Positions 1 through 13,284 of a stretch of 64,000 bases of DNA are shown in pieces. Source of the stretch: Blastomyces gilchristii SLH14081 (lineage: Eukaryota; Ascomycota; Eurotiomycetes; Onygenales; Ajellomycetaceae); the NCBI RefSeq assembly GCF_000003855.2, contig NW_003101676.1, positions 183,103 through 247,102 of the forward strand, in the 5' to 3' direction. The translations under genes and the position numbers were made by a program. Under the pieces are notes generated by a model that worked only from the letters and a program-made list of their open reading frames with translations, was not told where the DNA came from and did no database searches. Numbering within the stretch: position 1 is the first letter of the stretch; each line of letters begins with the position of its first letter.

Positions 1-657
1 GAAAAAGAGAAAAGAAGATGAGATTTCATGAACAGATGTGAGATATTTATACTACTCTAGAGAGATTTGCTTACACTGTGAGTGATTCTACAGAACAGTC
101 AGATCACTCTAATAAATAAGAGTGATTATGAATCACAGATCTGAATCTTTCTATGTGACTATAAAGAGTGATTGCAGACTGTAGACATCTTGATTCTACA
201 ATTCTACAGAGTTAATAAAAGAATGAAAAATTCCTCACAATTCTACAGTATCAAAGAATAATGATTTACAAGAATGAGTGAAAGATTAACTTATAAATGT
301 TTCTCTTTGATAAGAGTGATCTTATAGAGAGTAATTCACCTGTAAGATGAATCTATGTAATAATCACACAAGAATCTCATAGAAATAATTGAGAGTCAAC
401 TGAAACTCTTCTGTATAAAAGATGCAAGATGAATCTGCATAATAGTCAGAGAAGAATCTGTAGATTATAAAGAATCTCACAGAGTAAGAAACTGAGTGAC
501 AGACTCTTTTTTCTTCACAGTAATAAGAGATTTTTCCTCACTGAGATTTTTTATAGATATGAAGAATTTTTAGTAAGTATCACTGCAGTGCTGAGCTGAT
601 TCTATGAAGTCACTCAGTGAAAGGCTTCACAGATGAAGTCTTAGAGAGAGAGAGATA
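1..657 (+). mobile_element. 3' internal end of a Ty3/gypsy family 2 element (truncated by window edge)
   Basis: This stretch is the reverse-complement counterpart of about 55704-56360, the segment next to the 3' LTR of the full-length family 2 element on the right side. It leads directly into an LTR at 658. It is very AT-rich, has no open frame, and has virtually no CC, GG or CG. The rest of the element would lie upstream of the window. The identification rests on direct comparison of the two segments; no domain is visible here. Confidence 0.8.
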
Positions 658-915
658 TGTAAGAAATTCTGCTTCTTACAGATTCTTTATCTCTATTTCT
701 ATCTCTCATATAATTAATAGAGCTAGCAGCTCTTGGCTACACACAACTATATAGACTGGAGTTCACAAATACTATTTATAACTCAGCTTGAATACTATTA
801 TACATTTGATCTCTACATTTTATCTTCCTACTGCAAATACTTCTAGTAGTTAACAGTACATATCACGCCAAGCTGCAAACACCTGAATAATCGCCTGTGA
901 GTACTTATTCTTACA
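658..915 (+). repeat. LTR of gypsy family 2 (258 bp)
   Basis: The LTR starts TGTAAGAA and ends TTCTTACA, giving an 8-bp terminal inverted match. It is the same length (258 bp) as the two inverted copies at 55446-55703 and 62435-62692. Sequence typical of LINE ORF1 resumes at once after 915, so this element appears to have inserted into LINE copy A; the 5' part of that LINE would then be off-window. Confidence 0.85.
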
Positions 916-3900
916 CAATTAGTTATAGCTTCAATTGAGTCATTCTTCTTTGAAAATTTCATCATTCTGACTACAATACCTGAATTCAGTGCAGAATTCC
1001 TTATTCAGAATGAGAATCTCTGAAAATCAGTAGTAGAATCTTTGTTAAACACAATAATTCTATTTGAGAGAGATAAAAAGTGAGATAAATTCATTCTTTA
1101 TAATATTACAGTTGAAATTTTAGACTGTGAAGAAGAAATACTACTTTTTAAAAATGAATTAGAAGAATACAATTCTATTCAACTGAGAAAAGAGTCAGTA
1201 TAACTAAATTCAATTAAGTTTAGACAAAGTAGAAGAAATATCTCTATTCTAGTATATATAAAGATACTTAAATAATCAAAGATCTCTGAAGTAAGAGTAG
1301 CAGATTTGAAAATAAGAGTTTATAAATACAAAGACTCAAGAATGAATCTCAAAGCTTAAACACAGTATTCAAACTGTCAAAGATATGAATACTTTATAAT
1401 CTCTTGTTTTAGAGACTTAAAATATGTATTCTGTACTAGAGATCATAAAACTAGTGAGTATAAATATAAAACATGCTTAAAAAGAGATGAAATATGTCAG
1501 CACACTCTGCTTAAATACTCTAATTATAAAGAAAAATATGCATCTAGCTCAAAAGAATGTATATTTGCTTCGAGAACTCAAAAGAACTGAAGAAAAGATA
1601 AAGCTCAAAGTCAATCTAAAATTGAAGAGAATAGTCAAGCCAGTAAATCTGTAACTACAAGCTTAAAAAGAAAAAACTCTTAACTATTTAAATCTTCAAA
1701 CTCTAATTCTTTAGCTAAATATAAATAGAATTTGAATTCTCAAACTTCAGTTAAGATTAGAGAATTGAGAAATTACTCTGATAATAAACTAGATAGAATG
1801 TAAGCAGTTGAGAGTCCTGCTTTTCAAAATAGTTATAATCTACTATCTGATAATAGTGATTAGATTCTACTCTATCTCAACTCTCTTTTAGTATGAATAT
1901 ACAACAAAAACAATAAAAAAAGTTTCAAAACTCTTCAAAAATCACATTTATTCAAAACAATATGAATAGAAACTTAAATTACATTTATTCTTATCTTCAA
2001 ATTGCATTTAAATAAAAAATTGATTTTATACTTCTTCAGAAACTGAATTTTGATACTGAGTAAAGATACATCATTTCTCATTCAAGCTACTACTGCTTTC
2101 TATCTTAAAAGTCTGAGAAAAAGTCAAGAGTAGTGATGTATAAAAGAAAGAGATTAAAATATCAATTTAATCTAAGATTTAATATCATATCTAATTCTGA
2201 TATTCTGATAAGTGATATTATAGATAAAGAGAATGAGTTTGATACTATACAGCTTATAAATATCTATAATGAAAAGTTATTAAAGAAAAATAACAATGTC
2301 TGAATAATTAATAGAGAATTTTTAAATATAACTCTGTTAAGAAACTCTATAATTGTAGAAGATTTCAATACATATTATCTCTGATGAAATTCAGAATGCA
2401 AAAGAGCAGTGAGAGCAGATAATCTAGTTAAATGAATCTTTGAGCATTCAATAGATTTAGTTAACAAGTCTGATTAATAAACATTCTTTAGAAAAGATAT
2501 GAAACAGAAATCTATTATAGATCTAATCTTCATATTATAAAATCTAATTGAAAAAGAACTTATAAACTTATTTATTAATTTAAATGAGACATCAGAATCA
2601 GATCATAAGATTATTCAATTTAATATTAAACTGAGTGAAAAATAAATAAGTGAAAATCCTCTTCTCTCTAATCAGTATAACTTTGAAAAAGCTGATTGAA
2701 AAGTAGTTAAAGAAAGTATAAAACTGTTAAAATCTGAAAAGCAGAGTAAGCTATATTGAAATCTCAGTGAAGATATTTCAAATGAAATACTTAAGAATAG
2801 AGTAAAGCTCATTACATCTATTATTCTAACAAGTGTTAGAAATAATATTTCAAAGAAAAAGTCTTCTGAGAATTTCAAATCTTAATACAATAAGAATATT
2901 ATATCTAAAAGAAAACAATTAGCTACTGCTAGAAGAGATTGAAAGAATGATATAATATCTAATAAAGAGTTCAAAACTGTCAGAAATGAATATTTTTCAG
3001 ATATTAAAAGAGCTAAAACAGACTACTGAAATAAATTTCTTAAAGAAGTATAAGAAAAAGAAGTTTTTAAAGCTTTTAACTACACTAAAACAAGAAGTGT
3101 AGTAAAACTTTCAGTCTTAGAATATGAGTTTCAGAATGAATTATATACAGCAAATTCCTTTGAGAAAAAATATCAAGCTTTTATAAGAATTCTCTTTCAA
3201 AACTCATCAGATTCTGATTCAGAGAAAGAGAATATATCACATTATAACTATATTAATAAAAATAACTGAGAATAGTCTGAACTTATATAAGATAAATTAG
3301 AGTCAGCTATCTTCTCAAGTTCAATTAAAACTGCTGCAGGGCCTGATTCAATCAATCACTTAATTATTTAAAATACATATTTCTACTTAAAGAATGAGTA
3401 TTTTGAGCTCTTTTTCAATCTCTTGAAAAATGAGTATCATTCTGAATGCTGAAGAGAAGTCACTGAAGTGATTCTTATAAAATCTAATAGAAAAGCTTTA
3501 ATTTCTAAGTTATATAGAGTAATATCTCTATTAAACTGTCTAGTAAAGGTTTTAGAAAAGATAATAGCTACTTAACTATCTTTTATAAGCTTTATTAATA
3601 ATTCTCTTCTATTTAGTGAATAAATGAGAGATAGAAAACAATACTCTGTAATTAACACTGTTCTCTCAGTTATTTATAACATTTAAATAGTAAAGTATGA
3701 AGATCTGATCTCAACTGCAGTTTTTATTAATATAAAAGATATATTTAATTATATTTCAAAGTCAAAGTTAATTCAGACTTTAAAAATATTAAAAATATCA
3801 CTTTCTCTAATAAAATAAGTTAACTGTTTTATATCTAAAAGAATTATACAACTATTCTTTAATGAAAGAAAATAAGATAAGACTGAGATAAAAATAGAAG

Positions 3901-5867
3901 TATTATAAGAATCTCTAATCTCACTCATTTTATTTGTAATATATACTGTATATCTATTCAAGAATAAAGATATGAAAATAGTGAGATCTTCAAGTTATAT
4001 GAATAATATTGATCTAGTCTACAGTTTAAAAACAATCAAAGAGAATTTAAAAGTGATTGAAAAAGTAGTAAAGAAAGTCTTTGTTAAAACAGATATTAAT
4101 TAAATTCAATTTAATATGAATAAAACTGAGTTAATTCATTTGTTTTCTAAATTCAATGAGAAAGAACTATATCTAACTCTTTTAAATAAAGAGATTAAAC
4201 CCAGTTTGAATGTTAAATGATTAGAAGTATGATTAAACTTCAAGTTGAATTTTAAATCTCATATTCAACAAAGAACTATTAAGACAGAAAGACTATTAAA
4301 TAGCATAATCAGACTATTAAATACAGAGAGAAATCTATTCTTTCAGACTATAAGACAGTTATGTATAGTCTGTATCATCTCAGTAGCTGATTATAAAGTT
4401 CAAGTTTGATAAAATAATCAAGAGAATTTCACTGAACTCTTTCAAAGTCTGTAAAACAGAGCTTTGAGAAGAATTCTGAAAGTATTTAAATCATCTTTTA
4501 TTAAAGCAATGAAAATTGAAACTTCAATTCTCTCTTCTATTATTAGATTTGAAAAGATCTGTATAAACTATACTCTGAGAGTTATAAAGATAAGCTTAAA
4601 TTATATAATCAGAGAAAGATTCTCTTCTTTATTTTCATTAATTAACTCTGAAAATGAACTGAATTGAAATAGATTTCTTGATTGAAATGAAAATAATTCT
4701 TCAAAGAAAATGCTCTATCAACTATACAAACTATACTTACTGATTAAAAATCAATTTTCTTTATTAAATGTTAAAAAAGTCGATCATGAGAAGATATCTC
4801 TCTGAAGAGAAAAGCTTGAATCTCTCATAAACTTGTAAATAAGTGAACTATCTAAAAAGAGAGAATATGAACAGTATTTGAAGAGAATTTCTATAATTAA
4901 TATAAAAGACTCTATTCTGATTTATTCAGATGACTTAAAAAATGAGAATTTGAATAGATTAGATCCAGACATTGCTTATACTGAAGATAATATTAATTTT
5001 ATCTCAGATTTCTGAAATTTAGACTGTGAAGCTGAAGTCTTTGATACTGAACTATTTGTAATAGTGAAAGCTTTCAAACTCATTGAAATAAAATCTTATA
5101 AAAGAGAAAATAGTTTAAAAGAGATATGAATATTCTCTAATAGTTAAGCTGCTTTATAAAGACTTAGAAATAGTCAGATTTATAATAATCAAATAAATCT
5201 TAAACTGATTTTAAACTCTGTTTTGAAAATTTAAAAGAGAAGAATATTAAAACTGATAATTCATCTACACTAAGTTTCTGCTTATATGAATATTCATGAT
5301 AATAAATTGACTGATTCAGCTGTAAAAAAGAGTTCAGAATTAAGCAGATCTATTCAAAAAATAGTGTTCTGATCTTTTATAAAGAGAAAAATAAAAGAAT
5401 CTTGTTTAGACAAGTGAAATGAAAGCTGGCAGAAACAAAAGAAGAGTATTCATTATTCAAGATTTGAAATAAAACTCAAGTGAAAATCTTGTTTAATTAA
5501 ATATAAAAAGAAAATATTCTCATCTATAATTCAGCTGAAACTAGGACACAGCTATTTCAAATCTTATACACAAAGATTTGATGATAGATTTGATTCAATA
5601 GAATACTTACTCTGCAATGCAAATGAAAATCCTGAGTATATTATAATACACTGTGTATTATTCAATAGTCTCAGAGTTAGATTGAAAGAGAAGTATGATC
5701 TAAATTAATTAAATATAAGATTCTTATTCTCAACTGAGACAGAAATTAAATACTTAATAGACTTTCTATTAGAAACTCAAGCAGCTATAAGAAAATGACT
5801 AAATTCAGAAATATCTAAATATAAAGAGGAGAAAATTAATCAGATATAGTCTGTTAAAACAGCTATA
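916..5867 (+). mobile_element. LINE copy A (Tad1/I-like non-LTR retrotransposon), main part, decayed
   Basis: It is colinear with copy B (5868-11724) at about 5.5 kb offset, starting in the middle of ORF1. It holds the remnant of the ORF1 zinc-knuckle region (about 1340-1580), an ORF2 beginning near 1893, endonuclease, reverse transcriptase, RNase H-like and C-terminal CCHC regions, all full of stops. It is more decayed than copy B: many TGA stops of B are TAA here, and the RT YVDD of B reads as Y-M-N-N near 4000. Its 3' end is interrupted at 5867 by copy B and resumes at 11725. Confidence 0.85.
1893..5849 (+). pseudogene. LINE copy A ORF2 remnant (endonuclease-RT-RNase H)
   Basis: The reading frame can be followed by alignment to copy B. 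An APE-type endonuclease region is followed by an RT region and an RNase H-like region, and a Cys/His motif lies near 5610-5660. Stops are spread all through, mostly at positions that would be Trp or Gln. The RT catalytic acid pair is replaced by Asn codons (GAT to AAT), so the copy is dead. I give no restored sequence. Confidence 0.75.
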
Positions 5868-5987
5868 CAAGTTCTTGAAATACAGAAACTTGAAAAAGCA
5901 AGCAAGATTCTTGAAAAGCAGTGTCTGAGTGAGATAAATGAAGAAGTTCTGTTAATTCATCATGCTCAGACTAGACAACTACAGAAG

Positions 5988-7088
5988 GTGATCAAGTTCA
6001 AACTTGGAATTTCAAACACAGTTCAAAAAACATTAAAAATTCCTAGTACAATCACTGACTTCTCATCTTGCTCTTCTTTCTCCTTTTCTACTTCTTCTTC
6101 TTCTTTGAATCAGAAGAAAACATATGCTCAAGCAGCTGAATCTGCTGTCTCTAAACCTGCTATCTCAAAACATGCTCAAAATCCTGAGAAAACTGAGAAG
6201 AATAATGCTCATACTTCTATTGATAGAAAAGTGAAGAAAAAAATACAAAAGAAGAAAAACTTTCAAATCTTCAGAAATAGAAGACTTATTCTCAAAGTCT
6301 CAAACCAGGACATCTTGCAAAGAAACAAGCTAAACTCAAATCTCATTTTCAGAATCAGAAATGAAATTAATCAGCAGTTCTTTTCTCAGTTAATAACTGA
6401 TATTGAAGTTCAAAAACCAGTTATAGCTTCAATTAAGTCATTCTTCTTTGAAAACTTTATCATTCTGACTACAATGTCTGAATTCAGTGCAGAATTCCTT
6501 ATTCAGAATGAGAATCTCTGAAAATCAGTAGTAGAATCTTTGTTAAACACAATAATTCTATCTGAGAGAGATGAAAAGTGAGACAAATTCATTCTTCATG
6601 ATATTTCAGTTGAAATTTTTGACTGTGAAGAAGGAATGCTACTTCTCAAAAATGAATTAGAAGAATACAACTCTATTGAACTGAGAAAAGAGCCTGTATG
6701 ACTAAATTCAATTGAGTTCAGACAAAGCAGAAGAAATGCCTCTGTTCTAGTATATATAAGAATACTTGAACAGTCAAGAATCTCTGAAGTAAGAGTAGCA
6801 GATTTGAAAATGAGAGTTTATAAATACAAAGACTCAAGAATGAATCTCAAAGCTCAAACACAGTGTTCAAACTGTCAAAGATATGAACACCTTGTAATCT
6901 TCTATTTCAGAGACTCAAAATATGCATTCTGTGCCAGAGATCACAAAACTAGTGAGTATAAATGTGAAACATGCTCAAAAAGAGATGAAATATGTCAACA
7001 TACTCTGCTTAAATGCTCTAATTGCAAAGAAAAACATGCATCTAGCTCAAAAGAATGTATGTTTACTTCAAGAACTCAAAAGAACTGA
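5988..7088 (+). pseudogene. LINE copy B ORF1 (gag-like, zinc knuckles), broken
   Basis: The first piece (5988-6521) is a Ser-rich, basic, alanine-containing N-terminal region beginning with a non-ATG codon, so the true start is uncertain. After three internal TGA codons, each probably a former Trp, the frame continues to a cysteine-rich C-terminus at about 6860-7050. The spaced pattern C-x2-C, H, C, then C-x2-C and C-x2-C before the last C resembles the three CCHC knuckles of LINE ORF1 nucleocapsids. It ends with TGA near 7088. In an intact element this protein would bind the LINE RNA; here it is a relic. Confidence 0.8.
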
Positions 7089-7382
7089 AGAAAAGATGAA
7101 GCTCAAAGCAAATCTAGAACTGAAGAGAATAGTCAAGTCAGTAAACTCACAACTGTAAGCTCAAAAAGAAGAAACTCTTAACTATTTAAATCTTCAAACT
7201 TCAATTCTTCAGCTAAATATAAACAGAATTTGAATTCTCAAACTTCTGTTAAAATTAGAGAATTGAGAAATGACTCTGATGATAACTAGATATAATATAG
7301 CAGTTGAGATTTCTACTTTTCAGAATAGTTATAATCTACTATCTGATGATAGTGATTAGATTCTACTCTACTCTCTTTTAGT

Positions 7383-10300
7383 ATGAATATACAACAAAAA
7401 CAATAAAAAAAGTTTAAAAACTCTTCAAAAATCACATTTATTCAAAATAATGTGAATAGAAACTTAAATTGTATTTATTCTTGTCTTCAAATTACATTTG
7501 AATAAAAAGTTGATTTTATACTACTTCAGAAGCTGAATTTTGATGCTGAGTAAAAATATGTTATTTCTCATTCAAGCTACTACTGCTTTTTATCTCAAAA
7601 GTCTGAGATAAAGTCAAGAGTAGTAATCTATGAAAGAAAGAGATCAAGATATCAATTTAATCTAAGATTTGTTATCATGTCTGACCCTGATATTCTGGTG
7701 AGTGATATTATAGATAAAGAGAATAAGTTTAATACTATACAGCTTATAAATATCTATAATGAAAAGTTATTGAAGAAAAATAATAATATCTGAACAATTA
7801 ATAGAGAATTTCTGAACATAACTTCATCAAGAAACTTGATAATTGTAGAAGATTTCAATGCATATTATCTCTGATAGAATTCAGAATGTAAAAGAGCAGT
7901 CAGAGCTGATAACCTGATTAAATAAATCTTTGAGCATTTAATAGATTTAGTTAACAAGTCTGATCAACAAACATTCTTTAGAAAAGACATGAAATAGAAA
8001 TCTATTATAGATCTAATCTTCATATCACAAAATCTGATAGAAAAGAGACTTGTAAACTGATTTATTAATTCAAATGAGACATCAGAATCAGATCATGAGA
8101 TTATTCAATTTAATATTGAACTGAGTGAGAAATAAATAAGTGAAAATTCTCTTCTCTCTAATCAGTTTAACTTTGAAAAAGCTGACTGAAAGACAGTTGA
8201 AGAAAGTATAAAACTGTTAAAATCTGAAAGACAGAGTGAGCTGTATTGAAATCCTGGTCAAGATATCTCAATTGAAATGCTTGAGAATAGAGTGAAGCTC
8301 ATTACATCTATTATTCTAGCAAGTGTTAAAGATAATATTTCAAAGAGAAAGTCTTCTGAGTATTCAAAATCTTGATGAAATGAGAATATCATATCTAAAA
8401 GAAAACAATTGACTACTACTAGAAGAGATTGAAAGAATAATATAATTTCTGATAAAAAATTCAAAACTGTCAGAAATGAATATTTTTCAGATATTAAAAA
8501 AGCTAAAACAGACTGCTGAAATAAATTTCTTGAAGAAGCATAAGAAAAAGAAGTTTTTAAAGCTTTTAACTATACTAAAACAAGAAGTGTAGCAAAACTT
8601 TCAACCTTAGAATATGAGTTTCAGAATGAATCATATACAGCAAACTCTTTTGAGAAAAAATGTCAAGCTTTTATAAGAACTCTCTTTCAAAACTTATTAG
8701 ATTCAGATTCAGAGAAAGAGAATATGTCACTTCTCAACTATATTGATAAATAATGACTGAGAATGATCTAATCTTACTCAAGATGAATTAGAGTCAGCTA
8801 TCTTCTCAAGTTCAGTTAAGACTGCTGCAGAGCCTGATTCAATTAATCACTTGATTATTCAAAATACATACTTCTACTTAAAGAATGAATATTTTGAGCT
8901 CTTTTTCAATCTCTTGAAAAATGGATATAATTCTGAATGCTGAAGAGAAGTCACTGAAGTGATTCTTGTAAAACCTAATAGAAAAACTTTAATTCTTAAG
9001 TCATATAGAGTAATATCTCTATTGAACTGTCTAGAAAAGGTTTTAGAAAAGATAATAGCTACTTAACTATCTTTTATAAGCTCTATTAATAACTCTCTTT
9101 TATTCAGTGAATAAATAAGAGATAGAAAACAATGTTCTGTAATTGACACTGTTCTCTCAGTTATTTATAATATTCAAATAGTAAAGCATGAGAGTCTGAT
9201 CTCAACTGCAGTTTTTATTGATATAAAAGAAGCATTTGATCATGTTTCAAAGTTGAAGTTAATTCAGACATTAAAGATGTTAAAACTGTCACTTTCTCTA
9301 ATAAAATGAGTTAACTGTTTTATATCTAAAAGAATTATATAACTTTTCTTTGATGAAATGAAATAAGACAAGACTGAGATAAAAATAGAAGTATTATAAG
9401 AATCTTTAATCTCACTTATTTTATTTGCAGTATACACTGCATATCTATTCAAAAATAAAAATATGAGAATAGTGCAATCTCTGAGTTATGTAGATGATAT
9501 TAATCTAGTCTTTAGCTCAAAAACTATTAAAGAGAATTTGAAAGTGATTGAAGAAGCTGCAAAGAAAATCTTTGTTAGAGCAGATATTAATTAAATTTAA
9601 TTTAATATGAATAAAACTGAGTTGATTCATTTCTTTTCTAGATTTAATGAGAAAGAACTATCTCTAACTCTTTTAAATAGAGAGATTAAACCTAGTGTAA
9701 ATATCAAATGATTAGAAGTATGATTAAACTCTAAGTTAAATTTTAAATATCACATTTAACAAAGAACTGTCAAGACAGAAAGACTATTGAATAACATAAT
9801 CAGACTATCAAATACAGAGAGAGGTCTGTTCTTCCAGACTATGAGACAGTTATATATAACCTGTATTATATCAGTAGCTGATTATGAAGTTCAAGTTTGA
9901 TGAAATAATCAAGAGAATTTCACTGAACTCTTTCAAAGTCTGTAAAACAGAGTCTTGAGAAGAATTCTGAAAGCATTTAAATCATCTTCTATTAAAGCAA
10001 TGAAAATTGAAGCTTCAATTTCTTCTTCTGCTATTAGATTTGAAAAGGCCTGTATGAACTATGCTCTGAGAGTTATAAAGATGAGCTTAAATTATATAAT
10101 CAGAGAAAGAGTCTCTTCTTCATTTTTATCAATTAACTCTGGAAATGAACTGAATTGAAATAGATTTCTTGATTGAAATAAAAATAATTCTTCAAAGAAA
10201 ATGTCTTCTCAACTGTATAAACTATGCTCTCTGATTAAAAATCAATTTTCTTCTTTAAATGTTGAAAAAGTTGATCATGAGATGTTATCTCTCTGAAGAG

Positions 10301-11340
10301 AAAAGCTTAAATCTCTTATAGACTTATAAATAAGTGAACTATTAAAAGAGAAAGAATATGAACAGCATTTGAAGAGAATTTCTACAATCAATATAAAAGA
10401 CTCTATTCTGATTTATTCAGATGACTCAAAAAATGAGAATTTGAATAGATTAGATACAGACATTACTTATACTGAAGATAATATCAATTTTATCTCAGAT
10501 TTCTGAAATCTAGGCTGTGAATCTGAAGTCTTTGATGCTGAACTATTTACAATAGTGAAAGCTTTCAAACTCATTAAAATAAAATCTCATAAAAGAGGAA
10601 ATAGTTTGAAAGAGATATGAATATTCTCTGATAGTCAAGCTGCTTTAAAAAGACTTAGAAATAGTCAGATTCATAATAATTAAATGAATCTTGAACTGAT
10701 CTTAAACTCTGTTTTGAAAATTCAAAAGAGAAGAATATCAAAGCTGATAATTCATCTGCACTGAGTTTCTACTCATATAAATATTCATGGCAATGAATTG
10801 ACTAATTCAGCTGCAAAAAAGAGTGCAGAATTAAGCAGATCTATTCAAAAAATTATGTCCTGGTCTTTTATAAAGAGAAAAATAAAAGAATCTTGTTTAG
10901 ACAAGTGAAATGAAAGCTGGTAGAAATAAAAGAAGAGTATACATTATTCAAGATTTGAAACAAAACTCAAGTGAAAATCTTGTTCAATTAAATGTAAAAA
11001 GAAAATATTCTCATCTATAATACAGCTGAAACTAGAACATGGCTATTTCAAATCTTATATACAAAGATTTGATGATAGATTTGACTTAATAGAATGCTTA
11101 TTCTGCAATGCAAATGAGAATCCTGAGCATATTGTAATACACTGTACATTATACAATAGTCTCAGAGTCAGATTGAAAGAGAAGTATGATCTAAATCAAT
11201 TAAATATGAGATTCTTATTCTCAACTGAGACAGGAATTAAATACTTAATAGACTATCTATCAGAAACTCCCGCAGCTACAAGAAAATAGCTAAATTCAGA
11301 ATTATCTGAATATGAAGAGGAGGAAATCAATCAGATATAG
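7383..11340 (+). pseudogene. LINE copy B ORF2 (APE endonuclease, RT, RNase H, CCHC), broken
   Basis: Domains in order: an N-terminal EN region (about 7430-8150) with an Asp-Phe-Asn-Ala motif near 7850 and a Ser-Asp-His motif near 8090; RT (about 8800-9560) with an intact YVDD at about 9485-9500; an RNase H-like region (about 10400-10850); and a C-terminal Cys/His motif (C-x2-C, H, C) near 11095-11150. TGA codons sit at many places where LINE proteins have Trp, for example before the NCFISKR motif after the RT core. TAA/TAG codons at former Gln sites are fewer. The copy cannot code for an active enzyme, but it is the better preserved of the two. Confidence 0.82.
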
Positions 11341-11693
11341 TCTGTTAAAACAGCTACATACTATCTTTTAATAATTTGTTTTGTTACAGTCTCTCTTTAC
11401 TTTATCTTTTCCTTTCAATTTCTTTCTATCTATCTATTTAATATGTCTATCTTTAAGACTGCATTCTCTTTTCCTTTGTCATGATATTGTCAAATGATTT
11501 CAAAGTATCAGAAGATGTTAAAACACTGCAATTTGTAAACAGTTTTTGTATTCTGAGCTGGAATTTTCTGATTTTGCATATCTGAAATTGATGAATGTAT
11601 AATAGTTAACTTTACAGATATAGGAAAAACCCTGGGAACTAAAAGTTCTCAGGTAGATGTCATAGTCTCTGACTGTATACATCTATAATTGAA

Positions 11694-11724
<31 letters not shown>

Positions 11725-11728
<4 letters not shown>

Positions 11729-12096
11729 CAGCTATATACTATCTTTTAATAATTTATTTTGTTATAGTCTCTCTTTACTTTACTTTTTCCTTTCTATTCT
11801 TTTCTATCTATTTATTTAATGTGTCTATCTTTAAGAATATGTTCTCTTTTCTTTTGTCATAATATTGTCAAATGGTTTCAAAGTATCAGAAGATGTTAAA
11901 ATACTGTAATTTGTAAACAGTTTTTATATTCTGAGCTGGAATTTTCTGATTTTACATATCTGAAATTGATAAATGTATAATAGTTGACTTTATAGATATA
12001 GGAAAAACTCTGAGAACTAAAAGTTCTCAGATAGATGTCATAGTCTCTGACTGTATACATCTATAATTGAAGAATAATAATAATAATAATAATAAT
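11725..12096 (+). mobile_element. 3' UTR and TAA tail of LINE copy A (continuation)
   Basis: It repeats the 3' UTR of copy B (11350-11724) with scattered transitions, and ends in its own AAT/TAA tail (about 12071-12096). Because it starts with the duplicated target AAAACAGCTATA and continues the sequence broken at 5867, it is best read as the severed 3' end of copy A and not as a third insertion. Confidence 0.85.
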
Positions 12097-12666
12097 GTGT
12101 TTCATACACGCTTACTCTGCTGTGCTGTCACTGACTCATTCTCTTCTCAACTGACTTTCAACTGACAGCTGCCAGAAATCATAGAAGAAGATAATGAACT
12201 TGAGTGACAGATTAAAAATATTCTTGATAAGAGATCTCACAGCTGTGACTGATAATATCTTGTAAAATAAGTCAGCTATAATTATCTGATCTGAACTCTG
12301 AGTTCTATATTATCTGAGATCACAGCTCTTGACTGATGAGAACTATATATAATTAGAAAAGAGAGAGGCTAATATAACAGACTACATCTGATTAATTATA
12401 TAGACTATTTCATTACACTTCATAGATTCTGCTGAAAGCTCTGATTCTCAGTCATTCTCAATTGCTGATTCTCAGCTGAAAAACTCATAGAATTTCTATT
12501 CTTTTATCTCAAAGCTTTACTATGTATATAACTGTGTATATGTATAAATATTCACTCTGATCACTGATTCTCACACTTTCTCTTTCTTTCCTTCTTTAAT
12601 ATTTTTCACTTTGTTATATAAAATCTATAAATATTATACTGATCTATTCAGCATAGACCTCTTACA
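12097..12666 (+). mobile_element. 3' fragment of gypsy family 1: chromodomain end plus LTR
   Basis: 12097-12372 matches 18344-18618 of the full-length family 1 element. It encodes the broken chromodomain-like pol C-terminus (the Y-L-V-K strand is readable, with a stop where Trp is expected). The LTR follows at 12373-12666, starting with TATAAC where the full element has TGTGAC, which is a G to A decay pattern. The left side is cut by LINE copy A. Confidence 0.8.
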
Positions 12667-13284
12667 CTTTATACTATTTAAAACAGTAGCTTTTAACTAA
12701 TAAGAACTATGTATCTGCAGCTCTATCTAGACTGACTACTGAGATTATAAATTTTATATTTAGTCTTATTTAATCTGATCTCATACATTTCTTAGTATGA
12801 ATTCTACTGAGACTTATTATTAAAAAAACATGCAAAGTAACTATTTATCAGATCTCAAAATCAAACTATAACTTAGAAAAAATAAAAAAGTAATCTTATT
12901 TAATTTTATTTAGTCTCATTCTTAATATAAAGTTACTATTTTTAGACATTTTAAGATTTTTTATAGACTATTTTTAATTTTTTAAAAAGTAACACTTTTT
13001 AGTAATACTTAAATAAGATTTAAAGTCATTTAAAGTAATAAAATGAATTTAAATTGAGAAGTGAAAATTTTAATCTTATTTGAAAAATGTGATAAGAGTA
13101 GATAGTAAGTCTTACTGAAATAGTATGAAACTACTATTTAATCTTAAAATTATGTAATAAGATTAATTAAATTAATAATAAGATTATTAAATATTCTGAT
13201 TCTTATCTCAGATATAGTTACATAGTCAGTCTAACTCTATTACTTAAATCTCACTTTCAGAAAGAGAGAAAATAATATAGTAAG
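12667..13284 (+). mobile_element. Older gypsy family 1 remnant with unidentified AT-rich insert
   Basis: The left end (about 12672-12712) resembles the chromodomain end of family 1 (aligned with 18555-18595), and the right end (about 13258-13275) resembles its purine-rich tract, followed by the first bases of an LTR at 13276. About 540 nt between them match nothing I recognise. The LTR is interrupted after a few bases by the younger gypsy element and resumes on the far side, so this was the host copy for the nest. Confidence 0.6.

Larger units (their letters stand above)
5868..11724 (+). mobile_element. LINE copy B (Tad1/I-like), near full-length, inserted into copy A
   Basis: A 5.86-kb element with ORF1 (about 5988-7088), ORF2 (about 7383-11340), a 3' UTR of about 360 nt and an AAT/TAA-repeat tail (about 11692-11724). 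It is flanked by a 12-bp duplication AAAACAGCTATA at 5856-5867 and 11725-11736, and the sequence after the right copy is the 3' UTR of copy A. This is a nested insertion made by target-primed reverse transcription. The TAA-type tail instead of poly(A) is known for I-like elements. It contains stops, but fewer than copy A. Confidence 0.88.

Noticed and set aside
6804..7158. Cellular zinc-finger gene
   Set aside because: The Cys/His region is the nucleocapsid end of the LINE ORF1, with LINE sequence continuing on both sides.
11700..12096. Third LINE insertion or tandem duplication of the 3' UTR
   Set aside because: The duplicated target at its left edge and continuity with 5867 explain it as the cut-off 3' end of copy A.
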